From positions 1,711,001-1,775,000 of the forward strand of contig NZ_AP018498.1 of assembly GCF_003569745.1 (NCBI RefSeq): a DNA stretch of 64,000 nucleotides. Direction: 5' to 3'. Below, in pieces: positions 21,498 through 30,787 of this stretch. Origin of the DNA: Altererythrobacter sp. B11. GTDB taxonomy: Bacteria > Pseudomonadota > Alphaproteobacteria > Sphingomonadales > Sphingomonadaceae. The position numbers and the translations under genes were made by a program. Under the pieces are notes generated by a model, which was not told the origin of the DNA, did not search any database, and worked only from the letters and a program-made list of their open reading frames with translations. Positions within the stretch are counted from its first letter, which is position 1. Each line of letters starts with the position of its first letter.

Positions 21498-22334
21498 ATG
21501 TCCGATCTCTCTCCCGCCGCCCATCCTGTCGTTCCCGCCGGCGTCGCTGACTGCGCGGCTGAACCCGCGCTCCACGCCGATCCCGCGCCCGCGGCTCCGC
21601 CGCTGTTTTCTGCGCGGCGGCAGGTGTTGTTTTGCGAGAGTCTGGCGCAGTGCGGCAATGTCCGCGTCGCGTGCGAGGCGGCGGGGGTTTCGCCGCAGAC
21701 GGCCTATCGCGCGCGGCGGGCCTCGGTCGATTTCGCGCGGCTGTGGGATGCGGCGCTGGTGCTCGCCCGCGCCCATGCCGAGGCGGTGCTGGCCGAGCGC
21801 GCTCTGAACGGCGTGGAGGAGGCGGTGTTCTATCATGGCGAGGAGGTCGCTACCCGCCGCCGCTATGACGGGCGCCTGCTGCTGGCGCATCTCGCCCGGC
21901 TGGACCGGCGGGCGGAGCAGGCCGATGCCGCGCTGTCCGAAGAGCATTTCGATGCGGCGCTGGCGGCGCTGGAACAGGGGGAGGCGCTGCCCGAGCCGCG
22001 TGTCGCTCCGGTGCGCGCCGCCGCTGCCGCCCCGGCCGTCTCTGCCGCGCCTGCGCCCGCGGCGGCCGCGCTGCCCGGCGGGCGGTCGCTCGCCGATTTC
22101 GCCGCTTTCGCCGCTGCCTTTGGCGAGGAGGAGTCCGGCGCCATGCGCGGGGGCCAGCCGATCCCGGCCTTCGAGCGGCGGCTGCTGGCGATGGAGGCGG
22201 CGCGGCCCGAGGATGCGCCCTCGCTCCATTCGCTGGGCAACGATATCGGCGAGGTGGAAGCGCTGCAGCTGGAAGCCTTCGAGGCGGGCGAGCCCGAATG
22301 GTGGCTGGTCGCGCCGGAGCGGGGCTATTACTGA
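21498..22334 (+). CDS. HTH protein resembling phage small terminase subunits
   Basis: 278 residues. An Ala/Pro-rich N-terminus is followed (about 37-110) by FCESLAQCGNVRVACEAAGVSPQTAYRARRASVDFARLWDAAL written here in two pieces: the N-terminal helix and a turn GVSPQTAYRARR typical of the HTH in small terminase-like proteins. YDGRLLLAHLARLDR follows, then a low-complexity Ala/Pro linker and an acidic tail. No phage genes are nearby, and from memory similar free-standing proteins are common in sphingomonads. DNA binding is likely; target and role unknown. Confidence 0.7.
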   Translation: MSDLSPAAHPVVPAGVADCAAEPALHADPAPAAPPLFSARRQVLFCESLAQCGNVRVACEAAGVSPQTAYRARRASVDFARLWDAALVLARAHAEAVLAERALNGVEEAVFYHGEEVATRRRYDGRLLLAHLARLDRRAEQADAALSEEHFDAALAALEQGEALPEPRVAPVRAAAAAPAVSAAPAPAAAALPGGRSLADFAAFAAAFGEEESGAMRGGQPIPAFERRLLAMEAARPEDAPSLHSLGNDIGEVEALQLEAFEAGEPEWWLVAPERGYY

Positions 22335-22391
22335 GCATGAACCCTGTTCCAGCGTGTTCCAGCGCGGGGAAGTCCGGGCTGTCTCGCGACC

Positions 22392-22430
22392 TTTTTGACT
22401 CTGCAAAAATAGCTTATTGACGGTGTCAAT
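22392..22430. promoter_or_regulatory. Operator region of the GST-TonB-MFS operon
   Basis: Contains TTTTTGACTCTGCAAAAATA (22392-22411), a near match to the palindromes in front of the marR-like gene and of the third GST gene, followed directly by the perfect palindrome ATTGAC-GGT-GTCAAT (22416-22430). It lies about 90-125 nt before the first GST start. Shared MarR control of the locus is inferred from this similarity. Confidence 0.55.
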
Positions 22431-22517
22431 ATAGGGGTGTAGCACCCTCCTCAGACATCCCGGAAAGCGGATGCGCCGGAACCGGATAAGCCGGGACGGC
22501 AGAGGGGGAGGGTGCCG

Positions 22518-23303
22518 ATGCTCGAGGTCTATACCTGGGAGCCGAACGCCAATTCGGGAAAGCCCCTGCTGTGCCTGCACGAAAAGGGGGTGCCGTTCAC
22601 GCATCGCTATATCGACATGGGGCAGATGGAGCAGTTCTCCCCGGAATTCCTGGCGATCAACCCGGACGGCACGATCCCCGCCGTGGTGCATGACGGCTTC
22701 GTGATGACCGAAAGCACCCCGGCGATGGAATATATCGACGATGCCTTCGCCGGCCCCGCGCTGCGCCCGGCGGACCCCACCGCGCGGTGGCGGATGCGGC
22801 AGGTGATGCGGTATATGGACAATGTCGTGGCCCCGTGCCTCGCCATGCTGGCTTCCAACCGCCTCGCCGCCCCGCGCTATGTCGCGGTGGACGAGGCGGA
22901 GAAGCGGCGGCAGCTGGCGAAGATCCCGCTGCCGGAACGGCGCGCGGCGTGGGAAAAGCTGATGTTCGGCAAGACGCCGCAGGCCGATCTCGACGAATCC
23001 GCCCGCCGCGTCTCCGCCAGCTTCGCCTGGTTCGAGAATCTGCTGGCGCAGGGCGGGCCCTGGCTGGCGGGGGCAGAGTTTTCGCTGGCGGACATCAATG
23101 TGATGGCCACCTTCTACCACCTCCCCCAATCCTGGCCGGAGGAAGTGAACGACAGGCTCCGCCCCGCGCTGATGGACTGGCTGCGGCGGTGCCATGCGCG
23201 GGAGGGGCTGCAGAAGGGCTTCGCCACCGGGCGCGGCTTCGTCACCGCCCGCGCGGCGGAAGTGCGGCAGATGCTCGGCGTGGCCGAGGCGGTGGCGGCA
23301 TGA
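22518..23303 (+). CDS. LigF-like glutathione S-transferase (1)
   Basis: 261 residues. N-terminal thioredoxin-fold half (1-80) with Ser13 in NANSGKP, cis-Pro54 in GTIPAVV and the glutathione-holding Glu65-Ser66, then an all-helical C-terminal half. The start MLEVYTWEPNANS aligns by eye with LigF-type beta-etherases (YSFGPGANS). Such enzymes cleave beta-aryl ethers with glutathione. ATG 22518 follows GGGGGAGG at good spacing. It is first in an operon of six genes and overlaps the second GST gene as ATGA. The exact substrate cannot be told; other GST reactions are possible. Confidence 0.88.
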   Translation: MLEVYTWEPNANSGKPLLCLHEKGVPFTHRYIDMGQMEQFSPEFLAINPDGTIPAVVHDGFVMTESTPAMEYIDDAFAGPALRPADPTARWRMRQVMRYMDNVVAPCLAMLASNRLAAPRYVAVDEAEKRRQLAKIPLPERRAAWEKLMFGKTPQADLDESARRVSASFAWFENLLAQGGPWLAGAEFSLADINVMATFYHLPQSWPEEVNDRLRPALMDWLRRCHAREGLQKGFATGRGFVTARAAEVRQMLGVAEAVAA

Positions 23304-24010
23304 TCGCGCTGTATCACGGCGGGCCGGCGGGCCATTCGGCGGCGGTGCTGATCGTGCTGGCGGAGAAGGGGGCGGACTATGAATCCCGCCCGCTCGACCT
23401 CGCCGGCTTCGAACAGCATGGCGAGGAATTGCTGGCGCTCAACCACGCGGGGCAGGTGCCGGTGCTGGTGGCCGATGGCGCGGTGCTGACCGAGAGCTTC
23501 TTCATCCTGCAATGGATCGACGAGTGCTTTCCCCATCCGCCGCTGGGCGGGGCCGATCCGCGGGCGCGCTATCAGGTGAATCGCTGGGGCAAATATGTGG
23601 AGACGCATATCGCCCCGCAGCTCGCCATCCTGCGCTGGGCGGTGCTGGGCGATGGCACGCCTCCGCCCTTACTGGCGCGGCTGCCGGAGGAGCGGCGGGC
23701 GCTGTGGCAGGCGGCGCTGGCGGGCTTTGGCGAGGATGCCGTGGCGGGGGCGCGGGCGGCGCTGGACAAGGCGGCGGCGCGCATTGCCGATGCGGTGGCG
23801 GATGGCGGCTGGCTGGCGGGGGCAGACTGCACGCTCGCCGATCTCGCCGTCTATCCCCATGCCGCGCAGTTTTCCGCGCTCGATATCGCGCTGCCCGATG
23901 CGGCGCAGCGCTGGCTGGATCGCGTCGCCGCCCGCCCCGCGGTGCGCGCGGCGGCGGGCGAGCTGGCAATGGTTCCGACAATGGGCCCCGAAGCGGGCCG
24001 TTGGGGGTGA
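23300..24010 (+). CDS. LigF-like glutathione S-transferase (2)
   Basis: 236 residues from ATG 23300, whose start overlaps the stop of GST 1 (ATGA), so the two are translationally coupled and may form a heterodimer. Same landmarks at the same positions: Ser13 in GHSAAV, cis-Pro54 in GQVPVLV, Glu65-Ser66 in LTESFF. The C-terminal half (WLAGADCTLADLAVYPHAAQ) has the conserved Asp of the GST N-capping box. The Gly-His at 11-12 in place of Ala-Asn makes it the most divergent of the three at the active site. Confidence 0.87.
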   Translation: MIALYHGGPAGHSAAVLIVLAEKGADYESRPLDLAGFEQHGEELLALNHAGQVPVLVADGAVLTESFFILQWIDECFPHPPLGGADPRARYQVNRWGKYVETHIAPQLAILRWAVLGDGTPPPLLARLPEERRALWQAALAGFGEDAVAGARAALDKAAARIADAVADGGWLAGADCTLADLAVYPHAAQFSALDIALPDAAQRWLDRVAARPAVRAAAGELAMVPTMGPEAGRWG

Positions 24011-24093
24011 TGGTCGCACGATGAAGGTGCCGCAGTCCGGATGAACCGGGCGCGGCGGGAGGCCCTGCGGGGCAGTGGGGAGAGGATCTGGAG

Positions 24094-26571
24094 ATGAAGA
24101 CCGTATCGCGTGCGGGCGGGAAGCCCGTGACCAAGCTTTTCGCGCGGGCCAGCGGGCTTGCGCTGGTGGCCGCCCTGCTGGCTCCGGCCGGCGCTCAGGC
24201 ACAGGATGCCGGGCAGGAGACCGACCGGCAGGAACGGGCGCAGGAACGCCGGGCGGAGCTCCCGGAAATCGTGGTGACCGCGCAGTTCCGCGAACAGGCG
24301 CTGCAGGATGTGCCGATCGCGATTTCTGCAGTGAACAGCGAGGAGCTGGAACAGCGCAGCGTCCGCACCGTGCTGGACATCGCCGAAAGCGTGCCGAATG
24401 TGGAGATGACCAGCGGCGGCTCCGGCTATGGGGCCAACACCAACCAGGCCTTTATCCGCGGCCTGGGGCAGCTGGACTTCCTCACCACCTTCGAACCGCG
24501 CGTCGGCTTCTATGTGGACGATGTTTATTACGCCACCACCTACGGCTCGGTGTTCGACGTCGCGGATCTGGAGCGGGTGGAGGTGCTGCGCGGGCCGCAG
24601 GGCACGCTGTTCGGGCGCAATTCGGTGGGCGGGGCGATCCGGCTCATTTCCAAGAAGCCGCGCGGCGACAACAGCGGATCGGTGGAGATCACCGCCGGCA
24701 GCCGCAACCGCTATCAGCTGCGCGGGATCTACGATCTCGGGATCAGCCAGGGCCTCGCCCTGCGCGTGGTCGGCAGCGCCAAGGGGCAGAACGGGCAGGT
24801 GACGCGGCTGGATTACCGCTGCGTCTATCCGCAATATGGCAATGCCAATGTCGGCGGAGTGGGGCAGGGCCCGGTCAACGGTGACAGCTGCAAGAAGGGC
24901 ACGCTGGGCGGCGGCGACAGCCACGCCTTCAAGGGCACGCTGGGCTGGGAGCCGACGAGCGCGGTACAGGTCTATCTCTCCGGCGACTATACCAAGGAGA
25001 AGTCCGACGCTTCGGCCGAAGTGATCCTGGATGTGCAAAGCTCCCGCGTGAACCCGGAAACGGGCGTGATCGGCGGCGGCTCGATCCCGGCGGCGGGGGT
25101 GAACACCAACGGCATCGCCAACTGGCTGCGCGGGCTCGGCACCAGCTATTACGGCTTCGACGTCTCCACGCTGGAGAAGCTGCAGACGGTGATCAATTCC
25201 TTCGAAAGCACCGGCCGCTATTCCACCTTCGCCCGTTATGGCAACGAACGCACCGGCTTCTACAACCCCTCGCTGGGCGAGATGGAAGCCTATGGCGGAT
25301 CGCTGACGGTGGAGGCGGATCTCGCCGCGCAACTGCATGTCACCTCGATCACCGCCTATCGCCGCTATGATGGCGATTTCGGCCAGAGCCTGCTGGCGGT
25401 GCCGACCGAGGAAGTGCGCAATTCGCTCAACCATCGGCAGTTCAGCCAGGAACTGCGCCTGCTCGGCTCCGCGCTCGACAATGTGGTCGATTACACGCTC
25501 GGCGCTTACTACCTCGATACGCGCACGCTCAACGGCGCGCGGGTGCAGACGGAAGGCTTCATCCCATCTCCGCTGGACTTCTTCAGCGACGACCGGGCGA
25601 CGCTGCGCAGCTGGGCGCTGTTCGGCGCGGTGGACATCCGCCCGATCGAGCGGCTGACCATCTCGGCCGGCCTGCGCTATTCGAACGAGAAGAAGACCTA
25701 CACCTTCGATCGCGACTATTCGCCTTCCGGCCTCAGCGTGCTGAACTTCGTGGCGCCGGGGACGAACAAGGACGACCGCTTCAACCCCCGCGTGTCGGTG
25801 ACCTATGAGCTGACGGACGACATCAACGTCTATGGTTCCTATGCCACCGGGTTCACCGCCTCGGCCTTCAACGCGCGGCCGTTCGGCGCCAGCGGCATCT
25901 TCGCCCTGAAGCCGGAGGAGGTGACCGCCTACGAACTCGGCGTGAAGAGCAACCTGCTGGGCAATATGCTGCGGCTGAATGCGGCGGCCTTCCTGACGAA
26001 GTTCGATGCCATCGTGGGCACGCTGCGCGATCCCACGATCCGCAACGGCGGCTGCGTGCCCTTCTGCAACGAGAACGTGGGCAATGCGGACATCAAGGGC
26101 TTCGAAGTGGAGGCCGTGGCGCGGCCGGCGGCTGGCCTGATGCTCTCCGCCAATGCCGGATACACGGATTTCCAATACAAGAAGCTGCTCGCCACCACGC
26201 AGGGCCTTACCCTCGACAGCCCGCAGCAGCGGGTGCCGAAATGGAACCTCTCGGGCGCGATCCAGTATGAAGCGCCGCTGGGGCCGGACCAGTATCTGAC
26301 GCCGCGGATCGATGTCAGCTACCGCTCCGACATCTATTTCTCCAACGATTTGCGGGCCGTATCCTCCGTCCAGCCCGGCTATGCGCTGGTCAACCTGCGG
26401 CTGACCTACAACAATGAAGATATGGGCTTCTCCATCGCGGGCGCGGTGACAAACCTGTTCGATGAATATTACCTTACGGCTATAACCGACCAGAGGGAGA
26501 GCTTCGGCTTCCTCAGCGCCACGGTCGGTCGGCCGCGGGAATGGTCACTTACGCTGCGCAAGGAATTCTGA
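24094..26571 (+). CDS. TonB-dependent outer-membrane receptor
   Basis: 825 residues. Signal peptide (ARASGLALVAALLAPAGAQAQ, cleavage near residue 36), TonB-box-like LPEIVVTAQFREQ, plug domain with IRGLG...ERVEVLRGPQGTLFGRNSVGGAI, and a large beta-barrel ending RPREWSLTLRKEF with the terminal Phe. Sphingomonads use such receptors for uptake of organic substrates as well as siderophores. Here it sits between GST genes and an MFS permease, 83 nt after GST 2, so import of the substrate of this pathway across the outer membrane is the likely role. Confidence 0.95.
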   Translation: MKTVSRAGGKPVTKLFARASGLALVAALLAPAGAQAQDAGQETDRQERAQERRAELPEIVVTAQFREQALQDVPIAISAVNSEELEQRSVRTVLDIAESVPNVEMTSGGSGYGANTNQAFIRGLGQLDFLTTFEPRVGFYVDDVYYATTYGSVFDVADLERVEVLRGPQGTLFGRNSVGGAIRLISKKPRGDNSGSVEITAGSRNRYQLRGIYDLGISQGLALRVVGSAKGQNGQVTRLDYRCVYPQYGNANVGGVGQGPVNGDSCKKGTLGGGDSHAFKGTLGWEPTSAVQVYLSGDYTKEKSDASAEVILDVQSSRVNPETGVIGGGSIPAAGVNTNGIANWLRGLGTSYYGFDVSTLEKLQTVINSFESTGRYSTFARYGNERTGFYNPSLGEMEAYGGSLTVEADLAAQLHVTSITAYRRYDGDFGQSLLAVPTEEVRNSLNHRQFSQELRLLGSALDNVVDYTLGAYYLDTRTLNGARVQTEGFIPSPLDFFSDDRATLRSWALFGAVDIRPIERLTISAGLRYSNEKKTYTFDRDYSPSGLSVLNFVAPGTNKDDRFNPRVSVTYELTDDINVYGSYATGFTASAFNARPFGASGIFALKPEEVTAYELGVKSNLLGNMLRLNAAAFLTKFDAIVGTLRDPTIRNGGCVPFCNENVGNADIKGFEVEAVARPAAGLMLSANAGYTDFQYKKLLATTQGLTLDSPQQRVPKWNLSGAIQYEAPLGPDQYLTPRIDVSYRSDIYFSNDLRAVSSVQPGYALVNLRLTYNNEDMGFSIAGAVTNLFDEYYLTAITDQRESFGFLSATVGRPREWSLTLRKEF

Positions 26572-26632
26572 GCGTGGCCCGGCACAGGGCGCCCGCATCG
26601 AACGGGCGCCCGCGCCAAAGGGGAGGTATGCA

Positions 26633-28054
26633 ATGGGTACGATAGCCGGTGAAGACGATCTGGGGATTCCGCCGACTGTCCCGCCCGCGGGGCAGGGGCC
26701 GGAAACCGCCATGCCCATGGATGTCTTCCAGGCCTATCCGCCCCCGCGGGAGGCCTGGTACACTGTGGGCGTGCTGGCGCTGGCCACCACCTTCGCCATG
26801 CTGGACCAGGGCATCCTGGGCCTGCTGATCCAGCGGATCATCGAGGATTTCAGCCTCACCGACACGCAGGCCAGCCTGCTGCTCGGCCCGGCCTTCGCCT
26901 TCGTCTATGTGGTGGTGGGCATCCCGCTGTCGCCGCTGATCGACCGCTGGACCCGCAAGAAGATCATCGCCATCGGCATCACCGTGTGGAGCCTCGCCAC
27001 CGCCGCCTGCGGCCTGGCGGGGAATTTCATCCAGCTGTTCACCGCGCGGATGGTGGTGGGCGCGGGCGAGGCGGTGAACGGGCCGACGGCCTACTCGATC
27101 GTATCCGACTGCTTCTCGCGCAAGGATCTGCCCAAGGCGATCTATGGCCTGCAGATCGGCTCCGTCGCCGGCAGCGGCCTGTCGCTGCTGCTGGGCGGGG
27201 CGATGATCTATATCATCACCACGCTGGGCACGCCCACGCTGCCCTTCGTCGGCACGCTGCGTCCATGGCAGACGGTGATGATGGCGGTGGGCCTGCCGGG
27301 CCTGCTCGTGGCGCTGCTGCTGCTGACCGTGAAGGAACCGGCGCGCCGCACCTTCCGCGCCGATGTGTCAAAGGTGCCGGTGGTGGGCGCGGTCAAATAT
27401 ATGTGGCTGCACTTCGCCGTGTTCGGCCCGCTGTTCGTGGGCCTTACGCTGGGGGCGCTGGATGGCGGGGGGCGCGCCTGGGGCGCGGCCTTCTTCGAAC
27501 GGACCTATGGCTGGCAGCCTTCCACCTATGGCCTCGCCGCCGGCGTGGTTTCGATCGTCGCCATGCTGGGCGGGCTGTTCATCGGTTCGCGCTGGGTGGA
27601 CCGGATGCAGGCGGCGGGGATGGTCGATGCGCCGTTCCGGGTGATCGTCTATACCCGCATGCTCAACATCCCCTTCGCCATCGCCATGCCGCTGATGCCC
27701 ACGCCGGAACTGGCGCTGGCCTGCAATGCGGTGGGCTTCCTGACGCTGGGCATGAGCGGGCCGATGCTCAATGCGGTGATGCTTATCGTCACGCCCAATC
27801 AGATCCGCGGGCAGGTGATGGCCTTGTATCTCTTCATCTTCACGGTGGTGGGGCAGGGCCTTTCGCCGGTGATCACGGGGGCGACGACAGATTACCTCTT
27901 CACCTCGCCCGAAGATCTGCGGTGGTCGATCATGCTGCTGCATCTGGTGTTCCTGCCCGCCGCCCTTGTCGTCACCCTGGTGGGCTGGAAGCCCTATCGC
28001 GAGGCGGTGCAGCGGCTGAATGACGATGACGCGCGAACCGGCGCGAACAACTGA
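26633..28054 (+). CDS. MFS permease (1)
   Basis: 473 residues with about 12 membrane helices after a ~40-residue cytoplasmic N-terminus. The loop between helices 2 and 3 carries PLIDRWTRKKIIAIG, the MFS signature. RMVVGAGEAVNGPTAYSIVSDCF is typical of the spinster-like/sugar-phosphate branch. ATG follows GGGGAGG. Fourth gene of the operon, probably moving the pathway substrate across the inner membrane after uptake by the TonB receptor. Confidence 0.93.
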   Translation: MGTIAGEDDLGIPPTVPPAGQGPETAMPMDVFQAYPPPREAWYTVGVLALATTFAMLDQGILGLLIQRIIEDFSLTDTQASLLLGPAFAFVYVVVGIPLSPLIDRWTRKKIIAIGITVWSLATAACGLAGNFIQLFTARMVVGAGEAVNGPTAYSIVSDCFSRKDLPKAIYGLQIGSVAGSGLSLLLGGAMIYIITTLGTPTLPFVGTLRPWQTVMMAVGLPGLLVALLLLTVKEPARRTFRADVSKVPVVGAVKYMWLHFAVFGPLFVGLTLGALDGGGRAWGAAFFERTYGWQPSTYGLAAGVVSIVAMLGGLFIGSRWVDRMQAAGMVDAPFRVIVYTRMLNIPFAIAMPLMPTPELALACNAVGFLTLGMSGPMLNAVMLIVTPNQIRGQVMALYLFIFTVVGQGLSPVITGATTDYLFTSPEDLRWSIMLLHLVFLPAALVVTLVGWKPYREAVQRLNDDDARTGANN

Positions 28055-28076
28055 GATAAAAAGGGGAGAGCTTCCG

Positions 28077-29066
28077 ATGATCGCAAGACTGTTCGCCGCG
28101 CTGGGCGCAATCGCCGGCCCGTGTCTGGCGCTGCTGGTGGCCGTTCCGGCGGCGGCGCAGCCCCAACCCGCACCGATCCCGTGCGAGCGCGCCTGCATGG
28201 AGCAGATGGCGGGGCAGTTCCTGGATGCGCTGGCGGCGCGGGATTCCTCTCGCCTGCCGCTGGCCGAGGATGCCCGCTATACCGAAAACGGCCAGGCGAT
28301 GGGCTTCGACAACGGCATGTGGCAGACGGCCAGCAAGGTCGGCGCCTATCGCCATGTCTTTGCCGATCCCGAAAGCGGCCAGTTCGGCGTGTTCTCCACC
28401 ATGGATGAGAACGGCCATGGGCTGACGCTGGGCGCGCGGGTGAAGTTGCATCTCGGGCAGATCAGCGAGGTGGAACTCGTTACCTATCGCACCGGCGCGG
28501 GGCCGGCGTGGAACGATGCCGGCTATGCCTATCTGGAAAAGCTCAAGACGCCCAAGGCCCTGTGGATGGACGAGCCCAAGCCGGCGCAAAGGCTGACCCG
28601 GCAGGAACTGGTGGCTGCGGCGAACAATTACTTCAGCGCGATCGAGAACAATGACGGCAAGGGATATTATCCCTTCACCGAGGATTGCGACCGGCTGGAA
28701 AACGGGATGCTGACCACCAACAATCCCGGCATCGTGAAGATGGGCGGGGTCGATATCGGCGGCATGGGCTGCAAGGCGCAGTTCTCCACCGGCCTCTATG
28801 GCGTGGTGACCGAGGTGCATGACCGGCGCTTCCCGATCGTGGATGTGGAACGGCAGGCGGTGATGGGCTTCGCCGTGTTCGACCATTGCGGCTGCAAGCG
28901 GGAACTGACCACGCCCGATGGCCAGAAGGTGGCCGTGAGCATGTTCAACAAGCCTTCCAGCATCCTACTGGCCGAAGCCTTCAAGCTGAAGGGCGGCCAG
29001 ATCCAGCAGGTGGAAGCTGTGGGCACCAGCGTTCCTTATCATTCCGATCCGGGCTGGAGCCGCTGA
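28077..29066 (+). CDS. Secreted protein of unknown function, paralog of the gene at 30788
   Basis: 329 residues from ATG 28077 (site GGGGAGAG). Signal peptide ending near VPAAAQP. The mature part begins with CERACMEQMAGQFLDALAARD...LPLAEDARYTENG, where a Cys pair precedes an NTF2/SnoaL-like pattern. A second related stretch follows (AAANNYFSAIENNDGKGYYPFTEDCDRLENG), suggesting two tandem NTF2-like modules, and further Cys (GCKAQFS, CGCKREL). Resembles fungal/bacterial DUF8021-type proteins from memory. Periplasmic; could bind or transform the substrate. Same family as the protein at 30788-31828 in the convergent operon. Confidence 0.85.
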   Translation: MIARLFAALGAIAGPCLALLVAVPAAAQPQPAPIPCERACMEQMAGQFLDALAARDSSRLPLAEDARYTENGQAMGFDNGMWQTASKVGAYRHVFADPESGQFGVFSTMDENGHGLTLGARVKLHLGQISEVELVTYRTGAGPAWNDAGYAYLEKLKTPKALWMDEPKPAQRLTRQELVAAANNYFSAIENNDGKGYYPFTEDCDRLENGMLTTNNPGIVKMGGVDIGGMGCKAQFSTGLYGVVTEVHDRRFPIVDVERQAVMGFAVFDHCGCKRELTTPDGQKVAVSMFNKPSSILLAEAFKLKGGQIQQVEAVGTSVPYHSDPGWSR

Positions 29067-29097
29067 TCCCGGACAGGCACGGGCGGGACGGGCCGGC

Positions 29098-30741
29098 ATG
29101 AAGGAACGCGCATCCGGCGCCCGGGGGCCGGGCACCTGGGCGCCGCTGCGGCACCGGGTGTTCATGGCGATCTGGCTCGCCAGCATCTTCAGCTCGATCG
29201 GCAGCCAGCTGCAGCAGGTTGGCGCCGCCTGGCTGATGACCTCGCTGGCGCCATCGCCCGAAATGGTGGCGCTGGTCACGGCGCTGTCCACCCTGCCGAT
29301 CCTGCTGTTCTCGCTGCCGGCCGGGGCGCTGGCCGATATTCTGGACCGGCGGCTGGTGCTGTTCGGCGCGCAGATCCTGATGTTCTGCGCTTCCGCCGTG
29401 CTCGCTGCGCTGGCCTTCGCGGGCCTTGTCACGCCGGTGCTGCTGCTGCTGCTGACCTTTCTCGTGGGTTCGGGGCAGGCGATCATGGCGCCCGCCTGGC
29501 AGTCCACCGTGGGCGATCTCGTCCCGCGGGAAGAGGTGCCCCATGCGGTGGGCCTCAACATCATGGCCTTCAACATCGCCCGAACGATCGGGCCGGCCAT
29601 CGGCGGGGTGCTGGTGGCGGCGGCGGGCAGCCGGGTGAATTTCGCGCTGAACGCGGTGAGCTATCTTGGCCTGATCGCCGTCCTCATCGCCTGGCGTCCG
29701 CCCCGGCGGAAGACGCTGGCGGCGGATTCGGTGCTGGCGGCGATCCATGACGGGGTCACCTATGCGCTGCATTCCACGCCGGTGCGGCGGGTCATCCTGC
29801 GGGCCATGGCCTTCGGCTTCTGCTCCGCGATCGTCGTCGCGCTGATGGCGCTGGTCGCGCGCGACCTGCTCCACGAAGGCGCACCGGTGTTCGGCCTGCT
29901 GATGGGTTGCATGGGGCTGGGCGCGGTGAGCGGCGCGGCGCTGCTCGGGCGCCTGCGGCAGGTTCTCTCCAGCGAAGGGTTGATCCGCGCCGCCATTGTG
30001 GTGACGTCGGCCTCGCTCGCGCTCATCGGATTCTCGCGTCTGTTGCCGCTTACCTGTCTGGCGCTGTTCTGCGTGGGCGGGGGGATGGTGCTGGGGCTCT
30101 CCACCTTCAACGTGGCGGTGCAGATGAACGTGCCGCGCTGGGTTTCCGGCCGGGCGCTGGCGCTGTATCAAATGTTCGCCTTCGGCGGCATGTCCGCGGG
30201 CGCGTGGTTCTGGGGCCGGGTGGGGGAGAGCGTGGGCATCGGCTCCACCTATCCCATCTGCGCCGCAGTGCTCTTCACCACGCTGCTGCTCGCCTGGCGC
30301 TTCCCCGTGGAGGAGGTCGCGTCGAGCGCGCTGACCGCCGCCCCGCAGGAGCGGGATGAGAGCCTGCCGCAGGCGCCCTCGGGCGTGGGCGTGGTGGTGG
30401 TGATCGAGTACAATGTCCCCCCCGCGGAGCAGGAGCGGTTCCTCGCCGCCGTTGCCGCCCGCCAGCGCATCCGCATGCGCGATGGCGCCCGGCGGGTCAC
30501 GCTGCTGCAGGACGCGGCCGAGGCGGGTTTCTGGGCCGAGCGGTTCCAGGTGCGCAGCTGGGCCGAATATCTTCGTCAGCGCGAACGGCGCACGCTGGAA
30601 GCGAAGGAATATGACGATGTTCTGGCGGAGTGCCACCGCGGCGAGGTGCCTCCGGTGACGCGCTTCTATTTCGAACGCCGGATACGGTCCGATCAGGGAC
30701 CGGACAGCGGAGAGGTGATCGTCTCCTATCCGCTGGGGTGA
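29098..30741 (+). CDS. MFS permease (2), MFS_3 type with C-terminal soluble domain
   Basis: 547 residues. Twelve predicted helices (about 20-410), with the loop PAGALADILDRRLVLFGAQ of the MFS_3 (enterobactin-exporter-like) family. The C-terminal ~130 residues are soluble, beginning VVVVIEYNVPPAEQERFLAAV and ending near the stop, an ABM-like ferredoxin fold seen in this family. Exporters of this kind remove small molecules, so it could expel a toxic product. Last gene of the operon, followed immediately by a terminator. Confidence 0.9.
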   Translation: MKERASGARGPGTWAPLRHRVFMAIWLASIFSSIGSQLQQVGAAWLMTSLAPSPEMVALVTALSTLPILLFSLPAGALADILDRRLVLFGAQILMFCASAVLAALAFAGLVTPVLLLLLTFLVGSGQAIMAPAWQSTVGDLVPREEVPHAVGLNIMAFNIARTIGPAIGGVLVAAAGSRVNFALNAVSYLGLIAVLIAWRPPRRKTLAADSVLAAIHDGVTYALHSTPVRRVILRAMAFGFCSAIVVALMALVARDLLHEGAPVFGLLMGCMGLGAVSGAALLGRLRQVLSSEGLIRAAIVVTSASLALIGFSRLLPLTCLALFCVGGGMVLGLSTFNVAVQMNVPRWVSGRALALYQMFAFGGMSAGAWFWGRVGESVGIGSTYPICAAVLFTTLLLAWRFPVEEVASSALTAAPQERDESLPQAPSGVGVVVVIEYNVPPAEQERFLAAVAARQRIRMRDGARRVTLLQDAAEAGFWAERFQVRSWAEYLRQRERRTLEAKEYDDVLAECHRGEVPPVTRFYFERRIRSDQGPDSGEVIVSYPLG

Positions 30742-30780
30742 AGGGCGGGCCGGTCGGCTCCCAAGGACCGGCCCGCCTTT
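30741..30780. terminator. Bidirectional terminator between convergent operons
   Basis: GGCGGGCCGGTC (30744-30755) pairs with GACCGGCCCGCC (30766-30777), flanked by AAG and TTT. A 12-bp perfect GC stem with a 10-nt loop, so it can end transcription from both sides: the GST-MFS operon from the left and the dehydrogenase operon from the right (its last stop is at 30788). Confidence 0.85.
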
Positions 30781-30787
30781 CATCTGC

